Origin: an uncultured Lachnospiraceae bacterium
Lineage (GTDB): Bacteria; Bacillota; Clostridia; Lachnospirales; Lachnospiraceae
Direction of reading: 5' to 3'
Length of the DNA stretch: 12,685 nt
Assembly: GCA_946183625.1 (NCBI GenBank)
Contig: CAMHCL010000040.1
Location: 1 to 12,685, forward strand
The notes beneath the pieces are model-generated. The model worked only from the letters and a program-made list of their open reading frames with translations, made no database searches and was not told the DNA's origin. Below are positions 5,174 to 12,414 of this stretch, piece by piece. The position numbers and the translations under genes are program-made. Each line of letters starts with the position of its first letter. Positions within the stretch are counted from its first letter, which is position 1.

Positions 5174-8100
5174 ATGAAAGCACTAACTAAGGCTGTTGCG
5201 GACGTGTGGCAGAATCCGGAGCTTCCGGCACATGTGTGGGGAGTGACGCGGAGCGCCAGGCCGCTGATAACCGAGGTGGAAAGAGCAGACAGTGACTTCG
5301 TGCTTATAGTTACTTATGATGATGCAAGGGCTGAGAAGCTGTATCAGGACTATAAGTTTTACGACAGGGATGTGTTTATCTACCCTGCGAAGGACGCGCT
5401 TTTCTACTACGCGGATATTCACGGAAATGTAACGGCTAAGAAAAGACTTGAGATCATAAAGAGAATATATAAGCAGGAGAGAACGGTTATCATAGCCACC
5501 ATTGATGGTTTGATGGATAAGCTGCCTGACATGAAATATATCAGGAAGTATGCTACCAGACTTGCAGTGGGGGATGAGTATGAAATGTCCCAGCTAAAGG
5601 ACAGACTCATCATGCTGGGTTATGAACATGTCTCTGTTGTAGAAGCCAGCGGGCAGTTTTCTGTACGAGGCGGTATAGTTGATATATACCCTCTCACGGA
5701 AGAGTGCCCTTGTCGTGTTGAATTCTTCGGCGACGAGATCGACTCAATCAGATATTTCGACATAGATACACAACGTTCCATAGAGGAACTAAAGGAGATA
5801 GAAGTTTTCCCTGCCAGCGAATACGTGCTGAGTCAGGCCAGAAGGCAGAGGGGAACCAAGAAGATTCAGGAAGAAGCCGACAAGGTATCAGAGAACTTCA
5901 AGAAAACATTTAAAACAGAGCAGTATGCACGCATTACGTCAAATGTAAAGCATATCATGGACGAGATTCTGGAATACAATTCCACCTCCGGAATGGATAA
6001 TCTGGTGGATTATTTCTTCAGTGATACCGTTTCCATCATGGACTATCTGCCGAAGGACAGTATATTTGTAGTGGATGAGCCGGAGAAGGTTCTGGAGCGC
6101 GCCAGAGTGTATAGCATGGAATTTTCCATGTCCATGGAAGGCAGGCTCACCGGAGGCTACATACTTCCGGGACAAGCAGGAGTTCTCTATGACAAGGAGA
6201 TGATCATTGACAAGCTGTCCCATACCAGACTGATGATGTTTTCGGAATTCTATCGCACCATGGGTGAATTTGGTGAGAAGCAGGATGTGAGCTTCAATGC
6301 CCGAAGCATCGTTTCTTACAATGGTGACGTTGTGGGACTGGTGAAGGAACTGAAGAATTGGCGGAAAAACGATTATAGAGTTGCCATCGTCACACCGTCC
6401 GCAACCAGGGGAAAGCGACTTGCTAAATCCCTGGAAGAAGAAGGCGTGCCAGCGTTCTTTATAGAGAACAAGACCCGCGAACTGAAGAAACGCGAGATAT
6501 GTATTACCACTGGAAATGTTCCGGAGGGCTTTGAGATTCCTGATCTGGGACTGGCAGTTCTCAGCGAAAGTGACATAGTCAACGAGAAGTCAGTGAAGAA
6601 GAGGAAAAAGCTTCCGAAGAAATATCAGGGTGCAGCAATCGCTACACTTGACGATATAAACGTTGGTGACTACGTGGTTCATGAGCGCCACGGAATCGGT
6701 GTTTATAAGGGCATCGAGAAGGTCACAACTTCAGACGGCAGAACCCGTGATTACATCAACATAGATTATGCCGACGGCGGCAAACTGTTCATTCCGGTAG
6801 AGCAGCTGAGTCTTATTGGCAAATATGCTGGCAAGGATGCACGTAAACCTAAGCTCAACAAGCTTGGTGGAACCGAATGGACCAAGACCAGAACCAGGGT
6901 CAGGTCAAATGTAGATGATATAGCTGATGAGCTTATCTCACTCTACGCTATCAGAAAGAGCAGAAAAGGATACAGTTTCTCAAAAGATACAGTCTGGCAG
7001 ACAGAATTTGAAGAACTGTTTCCTTATGATGAAACACCGGACCAGCTGAGAGCCATAGAAGATACGAAGCGTGATATGGAAAGTGACAATATCATGGATC
7101 GTCTTATCTGTGGTGATGTTGGATTTGGCAAGACAGAAGTTGCAATCAGAGCTGCATTTAAAGCAGTGCAGGACGGAAAGCAGGTGGCATACCTGGTTCC
7201 GACTACTATACTGGCAGAACAGCACTTCGAAACATTTAACGAGAGGATGAAGGGCTATCCTATAGAAATCAGGATGATGTCCAGATTCTGTACTCCAAAG
7301 CAGATTAAGGAAAATCTGGATGGGCTGGCAAAGGGCAAGATCGATATTGTTATCGGCACCCACAGGCTGCTCTCCAAGGATGTGGTATATAAAGATCTGG
7401 GATTGCTCATAATAGATGAGGAGCAGCGCTTCGGAGTTAAGCACAAGGAAACCATAAAACAGCTGAAGAAAACCGTGGATGTGCTGACGCTTACGGCAAC
7501 GCCTATTCCGCGAACGCTTCACATGAGCCTTATCGGAATCAGGGATATGAGTCTTCTGGAAGAGGCGCCGGTCGACAGGCGGCCTATACAGACCTATGTC
7601 ATGGAGAACGACCGCGAGATAGTGAAGGAGGCCATCAGCCGCGAGCTGGCAAGAGGCGGCCAGGTTTACTATGTTTATAATCGAGTGGATGATATTGAGA
7701 GAATCACGCTGGAGCTTAAAAATATGCTTCCGGATGCATCCATTGAGTTCGCTCACGGTAAAATGCATGAGCGCGAGCTTGAAAATATCATGCATAATTT
7801 CATAAATAAAGAAATAGATGTTCTGGTTTCAACCACCATAATTGAAACCGGTCTTGATATACCAAATGTAAACACTATAATAATCCATAATGCAGACAAC
7901 TTCGGACTGGCACAGCTCTATCAGTTGAGAGGCCGTGTGGGCAGATCCGATAGAAGTGCGTACGCATTTCTCATGTACAGGCGCGACAAGGTCATTCGCG
8001 AGGTTGCAGAGAAGAGATTATCTGCAATAAGGGAGTTTACAGAGTTAGGTTCAGGATATAAAATATCTATGAAAGATCTGGAGATAAGAGGCGCCGGCAA

Positions 8101-8689
8101 TCTTCTGGGCAGTAGTCAGTCAGGACACATGGAGGAAGTAGGTTACGATCTCTATGTTAAAATGTTGAACAGCGCTATAAGACAGAGGATGGGTGAGAAG
8201 GTGGAGGAAGAGTTTGATACTCAGATAGACCTTCCGGTTGATGCGTTCATTCCAGATGAATATGTGAGAAATGAATACCTCAAGCTTGAGCTTTATAAGA
8301 GAATATCCAAGATTGAGGACAGCGAAGATGCAGAAGCCCTTGTTGAAGAAATGAAGGACCGTTTCGGTGCTCCGCCTAAAGAAGTGGAGAGACTTATCAA
8401 GGTGGCATTAATTAAGTCCAAGGCGCATGGATATTTGATGACAGATATCAGGTATCGCATGGGAGAGGTCCAGTACATAATCAAGAATGGCACAGAGGTT
8501 CGGATCGAAGCCATCGCTGATTTCATCAAGAAGTACAAGGGTGATATGAGCATAATCAGAACTAAGGAATCAGGCTTTGCTGTGAAAACATCAAGCTTGA
8601 TACAGGATTCAATGCTTGATATTATAGATAAGACGGTTGAAGACATCGGTGAGACGTTGATCGTAACGAAGGACGAAATCGAATCGTAA
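5174..8689 (+). CDS. mfd: Transcription-repair coupling factor Mfd
   Basis: An ATP-driven DNA translocase that pushes stalled RNA polymerase off damaged DNA and recruits UvrA. About 1171 residues, full length. The UvrB-like UvrA-binding module is roughly residues 1-350. The RNA-polymerase-interacting domain is near 490-575 (DINVGDYVVHERHGIGVYKG). The RecG-like translocase follows, with Walker A GDVGFGKT (647-654), the DEEQ box (748-751), TATPIPRTL, TTIIETGLDIPNVNT and QLRGRVGRS. The TRCF regulatory domain is at the C-terminus. A GTG at 5165 is in frame, but ATG at 5174 is preferred because AGGTG (5163-5167) is then a ribosome binding site 6 bases upstream. The 67-base gap after pth is A-rich without a clear promoter or terminator. 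Codon choice is less biased than in glgC or tig, fitting lower expression. The Bacillus neighbour fin (yabK) is missing. Confidence 0.97.
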   Translation: MKALTKAVADVWQNPELPAHVWGVTRSARPLITEVERADSDFVLIVTYDDARAEKLYQDYKFYDRDVFIYPAKDALFYYADIHGNVTAKKRLEIIKRIYKQERTVIIATIDGLMDKLPDMKYIRKYATRLAVGDEYEMSQLKDRLIMLGYEHVSVVEASGQFSVRGGIVDIYPLTEECPCRVEFFGDEIDSIRYFDIDTQRSIEELKEIEVFPASEYVLSQARRQRGTKKIQEEADKVSENFKKTFKTEQYARITSNVKHIMDEILEYNSTSGMDNLVDYFFSDTVSIMDYLPKDSIFVVDEPEKVLERARVYSMEFSMSMEGRLTGGYILPGQAGVLYDKEMIIDKLSHTRLMMFSEFYRTMGEFGEKQDVSFNARSIVSYNGDVVGLVKELKNWRKNDYRVAIVTPSATRGKRLAKSLEEEGVPAFFIENKTRELKKREICITTGNVPEGFEIPDLGLAVLSESDIVNEKSVKKRKKLPKKYQGAAIATLDDINVGDYVVHERHGIGVYKGIEKVTTSDGRTRDYINIDYADGGKLFIPVEQLSLIGKYAGKDARKPKLNKLGGTEWTKTRTRVRSNVDDIADELISLYAIRKSRKGYSFSKDTVWQTEFEELFPYDETPDQLRAIEDTKRDMESDNIMDRLICGDVGFGKTEVAIRAAFKAVQDGKQVAYLVPTTILAEQHFETFNERMKGYPIEIRMMSRFCTPKQIKENLDGLAKGKIDIVIGTHRLLSKDVVYKDLGLLIIDEEQRFGVKHKETIKQLKKTVDVLTLTATPIPRTLHMSLIGIRDMSLLEEAPVDRRPIQTYVMENDREIVKEAISRELARGGQVYYVYNRVDDIERITLELKNMLPDASIEFAHGKMHERELENIMHNFINKEIDVLVSTTIIETGLDIPNVNTIIIHNADNFGLAQLYQLRGRVGRSDRSAYAFLMYRRDKVIREVAEKRLSAIREFTELGSGYKISMKDLEIRGAGNLLGSSQSGHMEEVGYDLYVKMLNSAIRQRMGEKVEEEFDTQIDLPVDAFIPDEYVRNEYLKLELYKRISKIEDSEDAEALVEEMKDRFGAPPKEVERLIKVALIKSKAHGYLMTDIRYRMGEVQYIIKNGTEVRIEAIADFIKKYKGDMSIIRTKESGFAVKTSSLIQDSMLDIIDKTVEDIGETLIVTKDEIES

Positions 8690-8714
8690 AGACAGATGAA
8701 ATAAGGAACGAATA

Positions 8715-9800
8715 ATGAAGACACTCGGATTTAAACACAATCTGAATAAGTTGATAAGAGCTGTAAGCGTCACACTTATACTTGCGCTGATACTGTCCAC
8801 AACAGGATGTGGAGCGGAAGATATGGAAAGTGCCATTACAGGAGATGCAGTATTTACATTTGACGGTGAAGAGGTGTCTCTGGGCGAAGTATACATCTAT
8901 GCAAATACGGTTGCTCAGCAGTACGAGAGCGCTTATGGCGGTGATATCTGGAGGATGAACATTCATCTGGATGAGGAGAATATCTACAATATGGAAGACA
9001 TCACCAGAAGAGATATCATTCAGGATATAGTTCGGGTAAAGATGCTGAATTCCAAGGCAAATGAATACGAGGTTGCCCTTACTGAATACGAGGAGAACGA
9101 GGTTATAGCAAATGCCAGTGTTTTCTTCCGAAATCTTACAGATGCGCAGATAAAGGATATGGAAATGTCGCAGGAACTGGTTGAGAAGGTTCTAAGAGAG
9201 AATGCCATAGCTTCAAAGGTTTATGACGAGGTTCTGGCTGAGTCTGGTATAGAGGTATCAGATGAAGATGCCCGAAAGACTACATTTTACGATCTGTTCT
9301 TTGAGTGCTATGCGGTTGCTTCAAGTGGCGATGTTATCAAGTTTTCTGAAGACGAATGGGAAGCTCAGGAGAAGAGGGCTCAGCAGGCTTATGATTCCCT
9401 GATAAATCCTGTCAGCGGTATTGCGGCAAATGGCGGCAGTTCCGTTACCATGAACATCGAGGGCTTGTCTGAATATTACGGACTTACAAATTCTGCTTAT
9501 CACACCATGTCGCCGGAGGATATTGCTGATATCTATGGCGAGGAGATAAAGAATGAGATATACAATCTGGATGATGGTTCTTTCAGTCTGGTAACCAGGT
9601 CGGAGTACGGATATCACATTTTCTATGTGAAGGCACTGACAGACAGAGAGGCCACAGATGCTAATAAGGAGCTGATCCTCAAGGACAGACAGAGTGAGTA
9701 TCTGGATAATCTGTTTAACGACTGGCAGAAAAAAATAGACCCTGAATTCAGCTACGAAAGACGTGTGAATCAGGATCTGTATAGTAAGATAACGTTGTAA
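8715..9800 (+). CDS. Lipoprotein, parvulin/SurA-like peptidyl-prolyl isomerase family
   Basis: A 361-residue secreted protein. The N-terminus has basic residues, a hydrophobic stretch (15-29) and a lipobox-like STTGC with the lipidated Cys at 32, so it should sit on the outer face of the membrane. Residues ~40-180 are helical and acidic like a SurA_N chaperone domain. The rest resembles a diverged PpiC/parvulin rotamase, recognised mainly by LDDGSFSLVTRSEYGYHIFYVKAL near 300. The usual parvulin HILV-type first strand is poorly conserved (TTFYDLFFECYAV), so isomerase activity is uncertain; it may act as a chaperone. A PrsA-like foldase directly after mfd is common in Clostridia. The start is supported by AAGGAA (8703-8708), 6 bases upstream. 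It lies 25 bases after mfd and is probably in the same transcript. Confidence 0.8.
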   Translation: MKTLGFKHNLNKLIRAVSVTLILALILSTTGCGAEDMESAITGDAVFTFDGEEVSLGEVYIYANTVAQQYESAYGGDIWRMNIHLDEENIYNMEDITRRDIIQDIVRVKMLNSKANEYEVALTEYEENEVIANASVFFRNLTDAQIKDMEMSQELVEKVLRENAIASKVYDEVLAESGIEVSDEDARKTTFYDLFFECYAVASSGDVIKFSEDEWEAQEKRAQQAYDSLINPVSGIAANGGSSVTMNIEGLSEYYGLTNSAYHTMSPEDIADIYGEEIKNEIYNLDDGSFSLVTRSEYGYHIFYVKALTDREATDANKELILKDRQSEYLDNLFNDWQKKIDPEFSYERRVNQDLYSKITL

Positions 9801-9812
9801 TCGGCATATATT

Positions 9813-10262
9813 TTATTTACTACCGGTGGAGCCGAAGCCGCCTTCACCACGAGTTGTGTCAGAGAGGTCTGACACCTCATTAAATATTCCTGTTATATAT
9901 GGAGTTATTACGAGCTGGGCGATTCTTTCACCTGGCTCTATTTTTTGTGGTTCGCTGCTCTGGTTGTATATGGAGACCATTATCTCGCCGCGGTAGTCGC
10001 TGTCTATGACACCGACCTTGTTGGCTGGAGCCAGGCCTCGTTTCGTTGCAAGACCGCTTCGGGCGTATATCAGGCCTGCATAGCCTACAGGGATTTCCAT
10101 GGCAATACCTGTTTTTACAAGATATGTTTCTCCGTGATTTATAGTTATTTCAGAATCCAGGCATGCATAGAGGTCCGCACCTGCGGCATATTCAGAACCG
10201 TAGGTTGGAAGCTTTGCAGTCGGATTAAGTTTCTTTACATTTACCTGTGATGATTGGATCAT
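9813..10262 (-). CDS. dut: dUTP diphosphatase (dUTPase)
   Basis: Hydrolyses dUTP to dUMP + PPi, keeping uracil out of DNA and supplying dUMP for thymidylate synthesis. The 149 residues are normal for trimeric dUTPases. All five motifs are present: AGADLYA (27-33), ARSGLATKRGL (67-77), GVIDSDYRGEI (84-94, catalytic Asp87 and base-stacking Tyr90), GERIAQLVI (111-119) and the C-terminal arm RGEGGFGSTG (138-147). The start is supported by AAAGGAG (10268-10274 on the complement), 5 bases upstream. The gene faces the parvulin-like gene with only 12 bases between stops and no terminator hairpin visible there. It is divergent from the trigger-factor-like gene. The promoter is not clear; TATGAT on the complement of 10321-10326 is a possible -10. 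Confidence 0.97.
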   Translation of the reverse strand: MIQSSQVNVKKLNPTAKLPTYGSEYAAGADLYACLDSEITINHGETYLVKTGIAMEIPVGYAGLIYARSGLATKRGLAPANKVGVIDSDYRGEIMVSIYNQSSEPQKIEPGERIAQLVITPYITGIFNEVSDLSDTTRGEGGFGSTGSK

Positions 10263-10504
10263 GGCATCTCCTTTATGATTGAGTTTGTATTATTGACATT
10301 CACCATATATGTTTTGGGTTATCATAAGATATCGATACGCCTCAATTGTACCATTACGAAGCATGCTCTGCAAACTATATATAGAAATGTGAATTTTCAA
10401 TGATACCAGATTTAGGGGGTTTATTTTTAGACTCATATGTGATATTATAAACTTCGTGTTGCTGAAAAAATACTATACTCTAAATAGTAGAAAGGTAAAA
10501 AAAC
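10263..10504. other. Divergent intergenic region between dut and the trigger-factor-like gene
   Basis: This 242-base AT-rich region should hold the start signals for both flanking genes. On the plus side two -10 candidates are seen (described separately). On the minus side only a weak candidate is seen, TATGAT on the complement of 10321-10326. The palindrome AGCATGCT lies near 10361. No open frame, RNA gene or riboswitch was recognised. Confidence 0.5.
10420..10479 (+). promoter_or_regulatory. Candidate promoter(s) of the trigger-factor-like gene
   Basis: Two alternatives are visible. An extended -10, TGA-TATTAT (10440-10448), has a partial -35 TTTATT (10420-10425) at 17-base spacing. A second -10, TATACT (10474-10479), has no good -35. 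Starts would be near 10455 or 10486. The ribosome binding site AAAGG (10491-10495) lies 9 bases before the ATG at 10505; a start near 10486 would leave a leader of only about 20 bases. Confidence 0.5.
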
Positions 10505-11617
10505 ATGAATTTTAAGAAGATTAGCGCTATTTTGGTAGGAGTTATGGTCCTTTCAGTTCTTGGTGGCTGTGGTTCTAAGGATAAGACTCCGGTAGCAGAA
10601 ATGGAAAGCAAATATTCTAAGTATGTAAAGCTTGGTCAGTATGAGGGCGTTGAGTACGTTCCAACTAAGACTGAGATTACAGATGAGGATATTGAGAATG
10701 AGAAGTCACATCTCATCAGTATGAACACTGCTCGTCATGAGATCAAGGAAGGCATCGCAACAATGGGCGATACAGTTAACATCGACTTCACAGGTTATAT
10801 CGATGGTGAAGTATTCGACGGTGGTAGCACAAATGGTGCAGGTACTGATGTTGAACTTGGTTCAGGAAGCATGATCGACGATTTCGAAGAACAGATCGCA
10901 GGACACAGCCCTGGAGATGCATTTGATATCGAGGTTACATTCCCTGATGATTATTATGAAGAGTCTTACGCAGGTAAGGATGCTCTGTTCGAGACAGTAC
11001 TGAACTACATTGTAGAGAGTGAAGAGCCAGTATATAACGATGCTCTTATCGCTTCTGCAACAGACTATAAGACAGTTGCTGAGTATGAAGAGGCTACAAG
11101 AAAAGAACTTGAGCAGAACGCTTCAGAGTCAGATGCAAGTACAGACAGAATGAATATAATGGAGACAGTTATCAATAACTGCGAAGTTACTGAATATCCT
11201 GAAGAAGAGCTTAAGTCAAGAATCAGCCAGATCACAGATAACATGGCTGAGCAGGCTGAGACAAATGGTGTAGATCTTGAGACATATCTTTCATATTATG
11301 GATATGATGCAGATTCGTTCCAGACTCTCGTTAAGGAGAACGTTGAGAACTACCTCAAGGAGAAGATGATCGTTGTAACAATTGCTGAGAAGGTAGGCAT
11401 CGAGGTTTCTGAGGAAGAGGTTGATCTTAAGGTTCAGGAGTATCTTGAGAGCTCAGGTATCTCAGATAAGGAAACCTTCATGAAGACTTATGGCTACGAG
11501 GAAGAAGACCTCTATTATGAGATCCTCTACACAAAGGTTGGCGATTATATCTTAGAGAAGGCAGTTCCAGTTGCAGCAACAAATACTGATGCAACAGAAG
11601 AGACAACAGAAGAGTAA
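10505..11617 (+). CDS. Trigger factor-like FKBP-type isomerase, lipoprotein form
   Basis: A 370-residue protein with the FKBP and C-terminal chaperone domains of trigger factor but without the N-terminal ribosome-binding domain. Instead it has a lipoprotein signal: MNFKK, a hydrophobic core (7-19) and the lipobox VLGGC with Cys22. The FKBP domain spans about 85-170: DTVNIDFTGYIDGEVFDGG (89-107), ELGSGSMIDDFEEQIAGHSPGD (117-138), VTFPDDY (144-150) and YAGKDALFETVLNYI (155-169). Residues ~175-350 match the helical arms of the trigger factor C-domain, and the tail is acidic and Thr-rich. It is probably a membrane-anchored extracytoplasmic folding factor rather than the ribosomal chaperone (inference). 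Automated annotation would likely call it Tig. It has its own promoter region, and no U-tract terminator follows before the tRNA. Confidence 0.9.
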   Translation: MNFKKISAILVGVMVLSVLGGCGSKDKTPVAEMESKYSKYVKLGQYEGVEYVPTKTEITDEDIENEKSHLISMNTARHEIKEGIATMGDTVNIDFTGYIDGEVFDGGSTNGAGTDVELGSGSMIDDFEEQIAGHSPGDAFDIEVTFPDDYYEESYAGKDALFETVLNYIVESEEPVYNDALIASATDYKTVAEYEEATRKELEQNASESDASTDRMNIMETVINNCEVTEYPEEELKSRISQITDNMAEQAETNGVDLETYLSYYGYDADSFQTLVKENVENYLKEKMIVVTIAEKVGIEVSEEEVDLKVQEYLESSGISDKETFMKTYGYEEEDLYYEILYTKVGDYILEKAVPVAATNTDATEETTEE

Positions 11618-11644
11618 ATCTTTTCGATAAAGCTAAAATTATGT

Positions 11645-11698
11645 AGTCACTGAATGATTGACATTGGTTGTTAAAGATGTTACAATCGTTCAGTGACT
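11645..11698. repeat. 16-base dyad enclosing the tRNA-Leu promoter
   Basis: AGTCACTGAATGATTG (11645-11660) and CAATCGTTCAGTGACT (11683-11698) are inverted copies matching at 15 of 16 positions, the odd pair being G-T in RNA. They are separated by 22 bases. The left arm contains the first three bases of the -35 box; the right arm contains most of the -10 box and the expected start site. A transcript reading through from the gene upstream could fold it into a long hairpin, but no U-run follows. As DNA it could be an operator. See findings. Confidence 0.75.
11658..11686 (+). promoter_or_regulatory. Consensus promoter of tRNA-Leu
   Basis: TTGACA (11658-11663), a 17-base spacer and TACAAT (11681-11686), giving a start near 11693, about 9 bases before the mature tRNA. 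This is the closest match to the sigma-A consensus in the window, as expected for a stable RNA. The -35 and -10 boxes are partly embedded in a large dyad. Confidence 0.88.
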
Positions 11699-11701
11699 CA
11701 T

Positions 11702-11785
11702 GCAGTTGTGGCGGAATTGGTATACGCGCATGATTCAGGTTCATGTCCAAGCAATTGGGTACGGGTTCAAGTCCCGTCAACTGCA
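11702..11785 (+). tRNA. tRNA-Leu (anticodon CAG)
   Basis: An 84-base class II tRNA. The acceptor stem pairs GCAGTTG (11702-11708) with CAACTGC (11778-11784), and A11785 is the discriminator. The D arm contains GCGGAATTGGTATACGC. The anticodon stem CATGA/TCATG (11729-11733 and 11741-11745) closes the loop TTCAGGT with anticodon CAG at 11736-11738, which reads CUG. A long variable arm has stem CCAA/TTGG. The T arm is ACGGG-TTCAAGT-CCCGT. CCA is not encoded. It probably leads a transcript that continues into greA, as no terminator is seen between them. Confidence 0.96.
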
Positions 11786-11791
11786 CTTACT

Positions 11792-11829
11792 GTAAAATGT
11801 ACTGCAGAATGCGATGAAGTACATTTGAC
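11792..11829. repeat. Palindrome between tRNA-Leu and greA
   Basis: GTAAAATGTACT (11792-11803) and AGTACATTTGAC (11818-11829) are inverted arms matching at 11 of 12 positions, with a 14-base loop. It starts 6 bases after the tRNA end, and the right arm ends 34 bases before greA. No T-run follows, so termination is unlikely. A role in separating tRNA and greA mRNA by processing, or as a protein site, is possible. Confidence 0.6.
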
Positions 11830-11863
11830 CTGGAATTCAAATATGAAAGGAAGGGAACTATCT

Positions 11864-12346
11864 ATGGCAGAAGAAAAAAAGAATATTCTGACCTATGAAG
11901 GTCTGAAAAAATTAGAGGATGAGCTTGCTGATCTTAAGGTTAATCGTCGTAGAGAGGTTGCCCAGAAGATTAAAGAAGCTCGTGAACAGGGCGACTTATC
12001 AGAGAACGCTGAGTACGATGCTGCGAAGGACGAGCAGAGAGACATCGAGGCTCGTATTGAAGAGATTGAGAAGATCCTCAAGAACGTAGAAGTTATTGAT
12101 GAGGATAATCTTGATACAGAGACAATACAGTTTGGTTGTACAGTACATTTTGAAGATATGGATACTCAGGAAGAGTTTACTTATAAACTTTCTGGTTCTA
12201 CAGAATCAAACATCCTGGAAGGTTCTATATCAAATGAATCACCGGTTGGTGCAAAGCTGGTTGGTTCTAAGGCTGGTCAGGTTATCACAGTTGATGCTCC
12301 GAATGGAAAGTTTAACTATAAGATACTTGATTTTACCAGAGCTTAA
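11864..12346 (+). CDS. greA: Transcription elongation factor GreA
   Basis: Rescues backtracked RNA polymerase by stimulating cleavage of the transcript 3' end through the secondary channel. The 160 residues are typical. The N-terminal coiled coil (about 10-77) includes the tip motif EQGDLSENAEYDAAKDEQ, whose acidic residues coordinate the catalytic metal in RNA polymerase. The C-terminal FKBP-like domain has VHFEDMDTQEEFTYKL, ISNESPVGAKLVGSKAGQ and a final YKILDFTRA. The frame is open upstream as far as 11693 through the tRNA, but MAEEKKN at 11864 is the family-typical start and has AAAGGAAGGG (11846-11855) ahead of it. No promoter is evident between the tRNA and this gene, so transcription from the tRNA-Leu promoter is likely. 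A terminator follows. Confidence 0.97.
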   Translation: MAEEKKNILTYEGLKKLEDELADLKVNRRREVAQKIKEAREQGDLSENAEYDAAKDEQRDIEARIEEIEKILKNVEVIDEDNLDTETIQFGCTVHFEDMDTQEEFTYKLSGSTESNILEGSISNESPVGAKLVGSKAGQVITVDAPNGKFNYKILDFTRA

Positions 12347-12360
12347 GTTTAGTTGATTAT

Positions 12361-12389
12361 TCCGCCGGAGTTATATTCCGGCGGATTTT
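12361..12389 (+). terminator. Rho-independent terminator after greA
   Basis: TCCGCCGGA (12361-12369) and TCCGGCGGA (12377-12385) form a 9-bp GC-rich stem with a 7-base loop, followed by TTTTATTATAA. It lies 14 bases after greA and 25 bases before the lysS ATG, so it separates the two genes or attenuates read-through. Confidence 0.9.
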
Positions 12390-12414
12390 ATTATAAGAGA
12401 AAGGCAAAAAGAGT

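Noticed and set aside
6980..7795. Open frame of 271 codons on the minus strand inside mfd
   Set aside because: It lies wholly antisense to the helicase motifs of mfd, is rich in His, Cys and Ile as expected from the complement of coding DNA, resembles no family and has no ribosome binding site that I can see.
9945..10250. 101-codon plus-strand frame across dut
   Set aside because: It is the complement of the dUTPase gene, which shows all five motifs on the other strand.
11693..11863. Longer N-terminus for GreA starting at the ATG in 11693
   Set aside because: This extension reads straight through tRNA-Leu; the family-typical start with a good ribosome binding site is at 11864.
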